From positions 248,001 through 312,000 of the forward strand of contig NZ_JAVRHN010000004.1 in the NCBI RefSeq assembly GCF_031846645.1: a stretch of 64,000 bases of DNA, written 5' to 3'. Numbering within the stretch: the stretch's first letter is position 1; the number at the start of each line of letters is the position of its first letter. The DNA is from Autumnicola psychrophila. Lineage in GTDB: Bacteria > Bacteroidota > Bacteroidia > Flavobacteriales > Flavobacteriaceae. The position numbers and the translations under genes were made by a program. The notes beneath the pieces are model-generated. The model worked only from the letters and a program-made list of their open reading frames with translations, did not search any database and was not told the origin of the DNA. Shown piece after piece: positions 1-8,134 of the stretch.

Positions 1-1
1 T

Positions 2-1603
2 TTTTACGCTCAACTGGATAAAGCTTACACAACTATAAGCTTTACGGAATTTGGTTCTACAGATAGCGGTAAACCTCTGCATCTGGCGGTTTTCAGTCCT
101 TCCGGAGATTTTGATCTGGAAAAACTGAGGCAGGAGCATACGATAATCTTGCTGAATAACGGCATTCACCCGGGAGAAAGTGACGGTATTGATGCCACGA
201 TGATGCTCTTTAGAGATTTGGCTGGTGATTCTATTGATGTACCAGAAAATACAATTATCGCCACTATTCCTATTTATAACATAGGTGGTGCACTAAACAG
301 AAATTCCACTACGAGGACAAACCAAAATGGTCCTGCGGAATATGGATTTAGAGGAAATGCGAGGAATTATGACCTGAACAGGGATTTTATTAAAGCAGAT
401 ACCAAAAATACCAGGACTTTCTATGAAATTTTCCATCAGGTAAAACCTGACGTTTTTATCGATAATCATGTTAGTAACGGTGCAGATTATCAATATACCC
501 TCACCCATTTATTCACTCAGCACAACAAGTTGGGAGGGGAACTGGGAGAGTATCTTAATAAGAAAATGATGCCCGCTCTGGAAGATTCGCTCAAACAGAA
601 AGACTGGGATATCACGCCTTATGTAAACGTTTTTGATAAAGTTCCTGAAGAGGGGTTTAGTCAGTTTTTGGATTACCCAAGATATTCTACCGGCTATACT
701 ACGCTTTGGAACACCCTTGGGATGATGGTAGAAACCCATATGCTAAAACCTTACGACCAAAGAGTAATGGGAACTTATGAACTTATGCGGTCCATTGTAA
801 ACATTACAGATGCTGAAAGCGCCACTATAAAAGATCTTAGGGGACGTGAAACAAAGAAATACCTTACAGAAAGGTGGTATCCTGTAGATTTTAAACCAGA
901 TATGGAAAATCCTACCACAAGAGAATTTAAGGGTTATGCAGGAGAAAGAATTAATAGCGAAGTTACCGGGCAGGATCGCTTAAAGTACGACCGCAATCAA
1001 CCCTACTCAAAGGAGATAGAATATTTCGACAATTTCACAGCACAAGATAGAATTGAGATTCCGAGGGCGTATATTATTCCGCAAGGATGGTGGGAGGTAA
1101 TCGATCTTTTACAGCTCAATCAAATAAAAATGGAACCTCTGGCGCAGGATACCGTAATTTATGTAGAAAAGTACAGAATCGAAGAATTCGAAACTGTAGA
1201 ATCACCCTTTGAAGGTCATTATCTTCACCAGAATACGCAGGTGAGTAAAACCACAGATTCGGTTAGCTTTAGAAAAGGAGACTTCTATGTAACCACTTTT
1301 CAGGATGGGGCGAGATACCTGCTGGAAACGCTGGAGCCTACTACAGTAGATTCGTTCTTTAACTGGAACTTTTTTGACACTGCCCTTCAGCAAAAAGAAC
1401 ATTTTTCACCTTACGTTTTTGAAGATATAGCCAGGCAGTTATTGGATACAAACCCCAAATTAAAAGAAGAATTTGAAGAAAAAAAGAATTCAGATTCAGA
1501 TTTCAGAGATGATTCCTACGCTCAATTGCAGTGGATCCACAGGAGATCAGATCACTACGAAAAAGCCCATTTACGCTATCCGATCTTTAGAGTTCCCAGA
1601 TAA
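2..1603 (+). CDS. M14-family zinc carboxypeptidase, 5'-truncated by window edge
   Basis: The frame is open from base 2, so the gene begins outside the window; about 533 residues are visible. HPGES (H and E at codons starting near 164-175) fits the M14 first zinc pair HxxE. RNYDLNRDF fits the substrate-binding Asn-Arg block, DNHVSNGADYQ supplies the third zinc His, and VETHMLK near 730 resembles the region of the catalytic Glu. M14 enzymes cleave C-terminal residues from peptides or amidated cell-wall peptides. The long C-terminal part (from about base 870) has no motif I recognise and may be a beta-sandwich accessory domain. The signal peptide cannot be judged because the start is missing. 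The 3' end overlaps the convergent NUDIX gene by 33 bp. Confidence 0.85.
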   Translation, partial: FYAQLDKAYTTISFTEFGSTDSGKPLHLAVFSPSGDFDLEKLRQEHTIILLNNGIHPGESDGIDATMMLFRDLAGDSIDVPENTIIATIPIYNIGGALNRNSTTRTNQNGPAEYGFRGNARNYDLNRDFIKADTKNTRTFYEIFHQVKPDVFIDNHVSNGADYQYTLTHLFTQHNKLGGELGEYLNKKMMPALEDSLKQKDWDITPYVNVFDKVPEEGFSQFLDYPRYSTGYTTLWNTLGMMVETHMLKPYDQRVMGTYELMRSIVNITDAESATIKDLRGRETKKYLTERWYPVDFKPDMENPTTREFKGYAGERINSEVTGQDRLKYDRNQPYSKEIEYFDNFTAQDRIEIPRAYIIPQGWWEVIDLLQLNQIKMEPLAQDTVIYVEKYRIEEFETVESPFEGHYLHQNTQVSKTTDSVSFRKGDFYVTTFQDGARYLLETLEPTTVDSFFNWNFFDTALQQKEHFSPYVFEDIARQLLDTNPKLKEEFEEKKNSDSDFRDDSYAQLQWIHRRSDHYEKAHLRYPIFRVPR

Positions 1604-2194
1604 ATATTTTTCAGAAAAAAGAAGTTTTATATTAGCGTATGACTTTTTAAGTGCTTTTTGACTCTTTTCAAAATTTTTCCATTTCGCTTTTTCTATCCCC
1701 TCTTTTTGTTCCGGTTTTAACTCTCCGTCGTAGGATGTTCGCATTTCATACCAATGCGTTACCTTAAGCCTGTAATTACCCTTGCGCTTAAAGACATGAT
1801 ACGTTTTCTGAATAAATTTGGTTATCTCCAAATCCTGAACACCGGTTTCTTCTTTTACCTCACGAATAGCAGAATCTTCTATGCTCTCCTTTTTTTCAGT
1901 CTTTCCTTTAGGAAGATCCCACCTTTTGTTACGGTAAATAAACAAGATTTCATCCTTATCATTTAACACCAGGCCACCAGCAGCGGTCACTACCCGTAAT
2001 TTCTTCAGTAAAAACTTCAGAAGTTTTTCTTCGTCTTCATGATAAAGGTTTACGTAAAGCAGTTTTCCTTTATTGATCTTCTTTATCAACTTCTTCAGTC
2101 TTACGGTTTTAATAGGGTAAGAAGTATATGCTTCACCAATTTCTTTTTTTGTGGAAAGAATAATTGGGACATCATTTACAAAAACTTTATACAT
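1571..2194 (-). CDS. NUDIX hydrolase
   Basis: A 207-residue protein. The Nudix box is complete: GKTEKKESIEDSAIREVKEE begins it, followed by TGV, matching Gx5Ex7REUxEExGU. About 75 residues precede the domain (MYKVFVNDVP start), an extension I associate with the Bacteroidota version that sits beside pyrE. Substrate is not predictable; typical ones are nucleoside diphosphates linked to another moiety. Its start codon is 7 nt from the pyrE ATG on the other strand, so any promoter for it must lie inside pyrE. Its last 11 codons overlap the end of the M14 gene. Confidence 0.9.
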   Translation of the reverse strand: MYKVFVNDVPIILSTKKEIGEAYTSYPIKTVRLKKLIKKINKGKLLYVNLYHEDEEKLLKFLLKKLRVVTAAGGLVLNDKDEILFIYRNKRWDLPKGKTEKKESIEDSAIREVKEETGVQDLEITKFIQKTYHVFKRKGNYRLKVTHWYEMRTSYDGELKPEQKEGIEKAKWKNFEKSQKALKKSYANIKLLFSEKYLSGNSKDRIA

Positions 2195-2197
2195 TTG
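2164..2197 (+). promoter_or_regulatory. Bacteroidota-type promoter for pyrE
   Basis: TACATTTG at 2190-2197 matches the -7 consensus TAnnTTTG exactly. A TTG at 2164-2166 is a possible -33 element, though its 23-nt spacing is slightly long. The -7 element ends 4 nt before the pyrE ATG at 2202 and covers the NUDIX start codon (2192-2194, minus strand). Transcription would start at or next to the ATG. Confidence 0.55.
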
Positions 2198-2201
2198 TAC
2201 T

Positions 2202-2843
2202 ATGATTTTAAATAAAGAAACAGCAAAACAAACCGCTGAACTATTATTGCAAATTAAAGCAATAAAATTAAACCCACAAGAGCCATTTACATGGGCCAGC
2301 GGATGGAAGTCCCCGATTTACTGTGATAACAGGGTGATATTGTCTTACCCCCCAATCAGGAACTTTATACGCGAACATTTCGCAAAACAGGTAGAGGAAC
2401 TCTATGGGAAACCAGATGTAATTGCAGCTGTGGCTACAGGAGCGATCGGAATTGGTATGCTCGTCGCAGAATATTTAAGCCTACCTTTTGCCTATGTAAG
2501 GCCTGAAGCCAAGGGTCATGGAAGAAAAAATCAAATTGAAGGTAATATTGAGGAAGGTCAGAATGTAGTTGTTATTGAAGATCTTATCAGCACAGGAAAA
2601 AGCAGCCTGAATGCTGTAAAAGCGATAAGAGAAGCAAAAGCGAATGTAAAAGGAATGCTGGCTATCTTCACTTATGATTTTATTGTTGCCACGGAAAATT
2701 TCAAAGAAGCAAAGGTAGAGCTTCATACTCTAAGCGATTATGATTACCTGATTGAAACGGCACAAAAAACAAAATATATTAATGGTTCTGAAGCTGATAT
2801 TCTAAAAGAATGGCGTCATGATCCCGCTAATTGGAATAAATAA
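2202..2843 (+). CDS. pyrE: Orotate phosphoribosyltransferase
   Basis: A 213-residue enzyme that joins orotate to PRPP to give OMP in de novo pyrimidine synthesis. The PRPP-binding motif VVVIEDLISTGKSSL is present near residues 123-137, and the N-terminal FTWASGWKSPIYCDNR block is typical of PyrE. I start at ATG 2202 (MILNKETAKQ): the longer open frame from 2151 would run through a TAnnTTTG promoter element and the NUDIX start. The SRPBCC-like gene follows after 2 nt, so the two are probably cotranscribed. Confidence 0.95.
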   Translation: MILNKETAKQTAELLLQIKAIKLNPQEPFTWASGWKSPIYCDNRVILSYPPIRNFIREHFAKQVEELYGKPDVIAAVATGAIGIGMLVAEYLSLPFAYVRPEAKGHGRKNQIEGNIEEGQNVVVIEDLISTGKSSLNAVKAIREAKANVKGMLAIFTYDFIVATENFKEAKVELHTLSDYDYLIETAQKTKYINGSEADILKEWRHDPANWNK

Positions 2844-2845
2844 TC

Positions 2846-3238
2846 ATGAATTTAGAAAGTCCAAAAGTAACCGCAAATAAAAATCAGCAGGAAATGTTTG
2901 AATTTTTGACCAATGTCGAAAATTATGAACAGTTAATGCCAGAGAGCAAGGAAAAATTTAAAGTATTAGATCAGGAGACTTTTTTGTTCGCCCTAAAAGG
3001 CATGCCAGAGATAAAATTGAAAATTCAGGAGACCGAAGAGCCAAAGTTAGTGGTTTTAGGCTCTACTTCAGATAAACTGAATTTCTCCCTTAATATCCAT
3101 ATCGATAATTTGAATAAAAATAAGAGTGAAAACCAGCTTTTCTTTCATGGCAAGTTCAATGCAATGATGAGTATGATGGTTAAAAGTCCGCTACAAAAGT
3201 TTATCAATAGCCTTGCTGAAAATATAGCGAAAGTATAG
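2846..3238 (+). CDS. SRPBCC-fold (START-like) conserved protein
   Basis: A 130-residue cytosolic protein. Its pattern (VTANKNQQEMFEFLTNVENY, then alternating beta strands and a C-terminal helix ending FINSLAENIAKV) fits the SRPBCC/CoxG-like lipid- or ligand-binding fold. It starts 2 nt after pyrE. This pairing is, as I recall, conserved in Flavobacteriia, but the ligand is unknown. No catalytic residues can be named. Confidence 0.7.
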   Translation: MNLESPKVTANKNQQEMFEFLTNVENYEQLMPESKEKFKVLDQETFLFALKGMPEIKLKIQETEEPKLVVLGSTSDKLNFSLNIHIDNLNKNKSENQLFFHGKFNAMMSMMVKSPLQKFINSLAENIAKV

Positions 3239-3263
3239 GCTGCACTTCAGATAAGAGAGCAGC

Positions 3264-3325
3264 AAAAAATGGCAAATATCGACCTGCAGAGTTCACAAGC
3301 CCTTATGAGTTAGATAATTGCCATT
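3264..3325. repeat. Imperfect inverted repeat; half-site recurs at 60251-60280
   Basis: AATGGCAAATATC (3268-3280) is the reverse complement, with one mismatch, of GATAATTGCCATT (3313-3325), giving a 58-bp palindromic unit between the SRPBCC-like gene and birA. The left arm extended to AAATGGCAAATATCGACCT recurs inverted at 60251-60280 with 2 mismatches over 22 nt. It lacks a GC-rich stem and T-tract, so it is not an obvious terminator. Confidence 0.45.
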
Positions 3326-3343
3326 AAAATAGGATTATTTTCT

Positions 3344-4075
3344 TCAGAAGAGAAGTTTTATTTCCTTAAGATCGAAAGTTTTATAATCGGAATCTTCTGT
3401 TTCCACGAATAATCTTCCTTCACGCGTTACCCCTCGTATAATTCCGGTTAAATGGCTACCGTCTGGAAATTCAAAGGCAGAAACCTTGTCTTTTCTAAAC
3501 ATTTTGGAAATATATTCGTCCAAAAGCAGTTGTTTTTGGTGAGCTGCCAATGTTTGAAGCCCTTTTTCGATAGCATCCAGTAAATTTTCCAATAGCCTGT
3601 CAAGGTTAAAATTCTGACCTGACATTTGCTGCATAGAACCTGCCTGGGGCAGGTTTTGGAATTCCATTTGATTTACATTCAATCCTATTCCCAATACCGA
3701 TGCCGATATATTGGCATTTTTTAGAATGTTTTCAATTAAAATCCCGCAAAGCTTAAAGTTTGCTGACATTATGTCGTTAGGCCATTTGACCGCTACTTTT
3801 GGAATTTCATATTTCTTTAAAACATCTGCAATCGCCAAAGCTACCGCTGCACTTAAAAAAAATTGATCTTCAACCGCAAAATCAACATGAGGATACAACA
3901 CACTAAACGTAAGATTTTCACCGGGGTTTGAAACCCATCCTGCACCACGCTGGCCTTTACCTTTGGTCTGACAATGAGCCACTACACATACAGGCTCAAA
4001 AGTAGATTTGCCGTGGTACAAATCACGAGCAAATTCATTTGTAGAATTGATGGCATTAACTTTGATTATACGCAT
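3344..4075 (-). CDS. birA: Biotin--[acetyl-CoA carboxylase] ligase, monofunctional
   Basis: A 243-residue enzyme that activates biotin as biotinyl-AMP and transfers it to BCCP-type carrier proteins. GKGQRGAGW (biotinyl-AMP loop) and VKWPND are both present, as is STNEFARDLY near the N-terminus. The protein starts directly with the catalytic domain, so it lacks the DNA-binding HTH of regulatory BirA and should not act as a repressor. It is convergent with the pyrE unit and divergent from rsfS. Confidence 0.93.
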   Translation of the reverse strand: MRIIKVNAINSTNEFARDLYHGKSTFEPVCVVAHCQTKGKGQRGAGWVSNPGENLTFSVLYPHVDFAVEDQFFLSAAVALAIADVLKKYEIPKVAVKWPNDIMSANFKLCGILIENILKNANISASVLGIGLNVNQMEFQNLPQAGSMQQMSGQNFNLDRLLENLLDAIEKGLQTLAAHQKQLLLDEYISKMFRKDKVSAFEFPDGSHLTGIIRGVTREGRLFVETEDSDYKTFDLKEIKLLF

Positions 4076-4144
4076 GTAGAAACTAAAGGCGCAAAGGCAT
4101 TAAAATGTTATAATATAACAGGCTTTAAAAAGACTAAAAAGTAA

Positions 4145-4152
4145 TAACTTTG
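4145..4152 (+). promoter_or_regulatory. -7 element for the rsfS-ftsH operon
   Basis: TAACTTTG matches TAnnTTTG and lies 18 nt before the rsfS ATG at 4171. No convincing -33 TTTG is seen at the right spacing. Confidence 0.45.
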
Positions 4153-4170
4153 CGTAAAGAAATAAATTTA

Positions 4171-4542
4171 ATGGCAAAAAAAGAAACGAACAGCGATCAA
4201 CTTATTGCTCAAGTTATAAAGGGAATTGAAGAAGTAAAAGGAAATAATATAGACATCCTGGACCTAAGGGAAATTGAGAATACTGTTTGTGATTACTTTA
4301 TCATCTGCAATGGTACTTCTAACACGCAGGTAAATGCCATAGTAAATTCCGTACAAAAATCTGTTAGTAAATCTCTTAAGGACAAACCCTGGCATATTGA
4401 AGGTAGCGAAAATGCCGAATGGGTACTTATGGACTACGTAAATGTTGTGGTTCATGTTTTTCAACGACATATAAGAGAGTTTTACGACATTGAAAGTCTT
4501 TGGGGTGACGCAAAGATCACCAGTATTGAGACCAATTATTAA
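4171..4542 (+). CDS. rsfS: Ribosome silencing factor RsfS
   Basis: A 123-residue member of the RsfS/Iojap/YbeB family. It binds ribosomal protein uL14 and blocks subunit joining under nutrient limitation. Family landmarks: DLREIENTVCDYFIICNGTS, the KPWHIEGSENAEWVLMDYVNVVVHVF block and a C-terminal ESLWGDAK. I use the ATG at 4171 (MAKKETNSD); an upstream in-frame TTG at 4150 overlaps the promoter element. ftsH follows after 23 nt, the usual flavobacterial arrangement. Confidence 0.95.
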   Translation: MAKKETNSDQLIAQVIKGIEEVKGNNIDILDLREIENTVCDYFIICNGTSNTQVNAIVNSVQKSVSKSLKDKPWHIEGSENAEWVLMDYVNVVVHVFQRHIREFYDIESLWGDAKITSIETNY

Positions 4543-4565
4543 ATCTAATCCAGAAGTAAGCAAGA

Positions 4566-6617
4566 ATGGCGAAAGAGCAACCCAAAAAGAAACTAGATCC
4601 TAAAAAGCCTAAATTTAGTGCGTATTGGATCTATGCGGCTATAATTATTATTTTCTTAGGAATTCAATTTTTTACCGGCGGCGGCTTTAACGAGCCAGCC
4701 AAGATCACACCAAACCAGTTTGAAGAATACCTGAAAGATGGTGATGTTCAAAAGGTCGTTATTGTTAATAGTCAAAAGGCAAATGTCTATCTCACCGAGG
4801 AGGCAAAACAAGAAGATCAACATCAATCCAAGACTAATGAAGAAATGTTTGCTGCGGGAGATACCCCAGCCTATACCTTTAATCTTGGGAGCCTTGAGAA
4901 GTTTCAGAATGACGTAGAAGATATTGAGCAAGAATATAACGTTTCAGCAAACGTGACCTTTGAGAGGGAAACTAATGTTTGGGGTGAAGTTTTCTTTACA
5001 CTTTTACCTTTTATACTAATTATAGGTATCTGGATCTTTATTATGCGAAAAATGAGTTCTGGTGCCGGTGGTGGTGCCGGGGGTCAGATTTTCAACATTG
5101 GAAAATCCAAGGCGAAGCTTTTTGATCAAAATACCGATGTAAAAACATCTTTTAAAGATGTTGCCGGATTGGAAGGAGCAAAAGAGGAAGTACAGGAAAT
5201 CGTAGACTTCCTGAAACAACCAGAAAAATATACTGCTTTAGGTGGAAAAATCCCAAAAGGAGCTTTATTGGTTGGTCCTCCGGGAACCGGTAAAACTTTA
5301 TTGGCAAAAGCCGTAGCTGGAGAAGCTAAAGTTCCGTTTTTCTCGCTATCGGGCTCAGATTTCGTCGAGATGTTTGTAGGAGTTGGAGCTTCCAGAGTAC
5401 GTGATTTGTTTAAACAGGCAAAAGAAAAATCTCCTTCTATTATTTTTATTGACGAAATTGATGCCATTGGTAGGGCGAGGGGAAAAAGTAATTTTTCAGG
5501 ATCTAATGATGAACGTGAAAATACGCTTAACCAGTTGTTAACAGAAATGGACGGCTTTGGCACCAACACAAACGTAATTGTGGTTGCAGCAACAAACCGT
5601 GCAGATGTTTTAGATAAAGCCTTAATGCGTGCAGGACGTTTTGACCGGCAGATCTACGTAGACCTTCCCGATCTAAATGAGCGAAAGGAAATTTTTGAAG
5701 TTCATTTAAAACCGTTAAAAAAGGTTGCAGATGAGCTGGACACAGAATTTCTGGCAAAACAAACTCCAGGATTCTCGGGAGCCGATATTGCGAATGTTTG
5801 TAATGAAGCTGCTCTTATAGCGGCAAGAAAAGGAAACAAAGCAGTAGGAAAACAGGATTTTCTTGATGCCGTAGACCGAATTGTTGGTGGACTTGAGAAA
5901 AAGAATAAGATAATTACTCCTGAAGAAAAAAGAGCTATTGCTTTTCACGAAGCAGGGCACGCAACGGTTAGCTGGATGTTGGAACACGCAGCTCCTCTTG
6001 TTAAGGTAACAATTGTTCCCCGCGGGCAGTCTTTGGGTGCAGCCTGGTACCTACCGGAAGAACGCCTAATTGTAAGGCCAGAACAGATGCTGGATGAGAT
6101 GTGTGCAGCTCTAGGTGGTCGTGCGGCAGAAAAAGTAACGTTTGATAAGATATCAACCGGCGCACTTAGCGACCTTGAAAAAGTAACTAAACAGGCAAGA
6201 GCGATGGTCACAATTTATGGCCTTAACGATGCTGTAGGAAACCTAACATACTACGACTCTTCAGGGCAAAGTGAATATAATTTTACAAAACCGTATAGTG
6301 AGCGTACTTCAGAACTTATAGATAAAGAGATTTCGGGACTTATTGAAGCTCAGTACCAGAGGGCCATCGCTCTTCTTACAAAGAACAAAGATAAGCTTAC
6401 CCAATTGGCTGAAATCCTGTTAGATAAAGAAGTTATCTTTAAAGATGATCTTGAGAAAATTTTTGGTGCGCGACCATTTGCTAAAGATCGGGAAGAGCTT
6501 GCTAAAGCCACTAAAAACGTAACTCCGGAAGAGGAAGTAGCCCAGGCTAATCCCGATTCTGATAATTTTGATGGAGATACTGTTGCTAATAGTAACAGCG
6601 ATTCCGTTAAAAAATAG
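4566..6617 (+). CDS. ftsH: ATP-dependent zinc metalloprotease FtsH
   Basis: A 683-residue inner-membrane AAA+ protease that degrades misfolded membrane proteins and short-lived regulators. Two membrane spans (about 20-37 and 141-161) flank a periplasmic domain. A GA-rich linker follows, then the AAA domain with Walker A GPPGTGKT (237-244), Walker B IIFIDEIDAIG and the SRH ending MRAGRFDRQ. The zinc site is HEAGH (461-465). The C-terminal tail is acidic and low-complexity (EEEVAQANPDSDNFDGD). It is read with rsfS and ends just before a very strong hairpin. Confidence 0.98.
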   Translation: MAKEQPKKKLDPKKPKFSAYWIYAAIIIIFLGIQFFTGGGFNEPAKITPNQFEEYLKDGDVQKVVIVNSQKANVYLTEEAKQEDQHQSKTNEEMFAAGDTPAYTFNLGSLEKFQNDVEDIEQEYNVSANVTFERETNVWGEVFFTLLPFILIIGIWIFIMRKMSSGAGGGAGGQIFNIGKSKAKLFDQNTDVKTSFKDVAGLEGAKEEVQEIVDFLKQPEKYTALGGKIPKGALLVGPPGTGKTLLAKAVAGEAKVPFFSLSGSDFVEMFVGVGASRVRDLFKQAKEKSPSIIFIDEIDAIGRARGKSNFSGSNDERENTLNQLLTEMDGFGTNTNVIVVAATNRADVLDKALMRAGRFDRQIYVDLPDLNERKEIFEVHLKPLKKVADELDTEFLAKQTPGFSGADIANVCNEAALIAARKGNKAVGKQDFLDAVDRIVGGLEKKNKIITPEEKRAIAFHEAGHATVSWMLEHAAPLVKVTIVPRGQSLGAAWYLPEERLIVRPEQMLDEMCAALGGRAAEKVTFDKISTGALSDLEKVTKQARAMVTIYGLNDAVGNLTYYDSSGQSEYNFTKPYSERTSELIDKEISGLIEAQYQRAIALLTKNKDKLTQLAEILLDKEVIFKDDLEKIFGARPFAKDREELAKATKNVTPEEEVAQANPDSDNFDGDTVANSNSDSVKK

Positions 6618-6633
6618 TTTTTTAAGCATCTGT

Positions 6634-6674
6634 AAAAAATCTTAATTTGACCTAAGGTTAAATTAAGATTTTTT
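6634..6674. terminator. Long hairpin after ftsH
   Basis: AAAAAATCTTAATTT (6634-6648) pairs with 6660-6674 and continues through G-U, A-U, C-G and C-G pairs to a TAA loop. The result is an unbroken stem of about 19 bp around a 3-nt loop, starting in A and ending in T on both strands. It could act in both directions. The LUD gene starts 41 nt further on, so some read-through or a new promoter is needed there. Confidence 0.8.
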
Positions 6675-6715
6675 ACCTTTGAGATAATGACGTCGAGAAC
6701 CACACATAACACTTT

Positions 6716-7327
6716 ATGAGTCTATTTAGCAGATTCCTGAACCCCAAATCTAAATCAGACAAAAAGCAGGAAAGTCCTGAAAAAGCTGATAGGGGAAAGT
6801 ATATGCCTGAGGTAAAATTACCGACAGACGAGAGATTTATGCTTAACTTCAGGAATAATGGGGGGAAATTTCTCTATTGTGAGAGTAATGATGAAGTTCT
6901 TGAGGCTTTTGACAACATCCTGCTGGAAAACGACTGGTATGAGAAAGAATGTTTTTGTTTTGACCAGGGGCTTCAGGATAAGTTTAATAATTTTAACCTT
7001 GATTTTAACAGATCTTCCCAGGCAGCTTTCCTCCTTTCTACCTGTGAGTACCTTATTGCCAATGATGGGTCTATCCTTATATCCTCAAACCAGATAAAGG
7101 AAAGCAAATTGCATGATTTACCCGCTAATTTTGTCATTCTAGCCTCCACTAGTCAGCTTATTGATACTATTGGGGAAGGATTACGGGGCATAAAATTCAG
7201 AAATAAGCAACATATTCCCTCCAATATTACCACCATTAAAAATTTCGAAACGCAGAAAGAAGGTGATTTTATGAGCTATGGAAGTAGCGCTAAAAACCTA
7301 TATTTGCTACTTCTTGAAGATCTTTAA
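6716..7327 (+). CDS. LUD-domain protein (LutC/YkgG-like)
   Basis: A 203-residue protein with the LUD fold: the C-terminal half has QAAFLLSTCEYLIANDGSILISSNQ and LPANFVILASTSQLIDTI, then a glycine turn. LUD proteins include LutC of lactate oxidation, but this stand-alone copy between ftsH and cdsA has no lutAB neighbours, so I do not assign lactate use. The N-terminal 30 residues are charged and probably disordered. cdsA starts 3 nt after its stop. Confidence 0.75.
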   Translation: MSLFSRFLNPKSKSDKKQESPEKADRGKYMPEVKLPTDERFMLNFRNNGGKFLYCESNDEVLEAFDNILLENDWYEKECFCFDQGLQDKFNNFNLDFNRSSQAAFLLSTCEYLIANDGSILISSNQIKESKLHDLPANFVILASTSQLIDTIGEGLRGIKFRNKQHIPSNITTIKNFETQKEGDFMSYGSSAKNLYLLLLEDL

Positions 7328-7330
7328 TAT

Positions 7331-8134
7331 ATGAGGGAAGCCATAATCAGAACTATTTCAGGATTATTGTATATATCCATTTTGGTAGCTTCTATCCTCT
7401 CTTCTGAATTTGTTTTTATTAGTTTGTTCTATTTAATTGGTCTAGTGTGCCTTGTTGAAATGCAAAAACTACTACATCTTAAAAGTTATGCATTATATGC
7501 AGTACAGGCCTTGCTTTTTTACCTCTTCAGTTATTTAAAATTTGATCAGGACGCTACGATCCTTCTTCTCTTTATTACCATGTTCGTTAATTTGTTTCTT
7601 GTTAAGGATTTAATGGTGGTTAATAAAATTCCGGTGTTTGAAAAGAAGAAATACATTATTATTATTTTCTACCTTATCTCCTCCGTTATTTTTCTTACAC
7701 TTATTCCAACTATTGCGGGAGTTTTTATACCTAAACTGGTCGTTGGAATTTTTATTTTGATATGGACTAATGATACTTTTGCCTTTATTGTGGGTAAAAA
7801 TTTTGGTCGCAGAAAACTTTTTGAGCGCATTTCTCCAAAGAAAACTATTGAAGGTTTTTTAGGCGGACTCATTTTTAGCTGCGTAGCCAGCTATTTTATT
7901 CACTTTTACACGGAATTTTTAACTTTCCCAATTTGGTTGGGATTAGCTGTAATATTAAGTATTTTTGGTACGCTGGGCGACCTTATTCAGTCTAAGTTCA
8001 AAAGACAGGCAGGCGTGAAAGACAGCGGAAAACTAATGCCGGGACATGGCGGCCTATTTGACAGGTTGGACAGTATTATTTTTGCCAGTCCCTTTGTTTA
8101 TGCATATTTATACCTATTAGATTATGTTTCATAA
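7331..8134 (+). CDS. cdsA: Phosphatidate cytidylyltransferase
   Basis: A 267-residue integral membrane enzyme that makes CDP-diacylglycerol from phosphatidate and CTP, the branch point of phospholipid synthesis. Several hydrophobic helices are evident. The signature is complete near the C-terminus: SKFKRQAGVKDSGKLMPGHG followed by GLFDRLDS. Its last 11 nt overlap psd, so the two steps of the PE branch are translationally linked. Confidence 0.95.
   Translation: MREAIIRTISGLLYISILVASILSSEFVFISLFYLIGLVCLVEMQKLLHLKSYALYAVQALLFYLFSYLKFDQDATILLLFITMFVNLFLVKDLMVVNKIPVFEKKKYIIIIFYLISSVIFLTLIPTIAGVFIPKLVVGIFILIWTNDTFAFIVGKNFGRRKLFERISPKKTIEGFLGGLIFSCVASYFIHFYTEFLTFPIWLGLAVILSIFGTLGDLIQSKFKRQAGVKDSGKLMPGHGGLFDRLDSIIFASPFVYAYLYLLDYVS

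Noticed and set aside
2151..2201. Longer N-terminus for pyrE
   Set aside because: It would translate through the promoter and the NUDIX start, and the family starts at the ATG at 2202.
5126..5569. Open frame antisense to the ftsH AAA domain
   Set aside because: It is a shadow of the conserved ATPase sequence.
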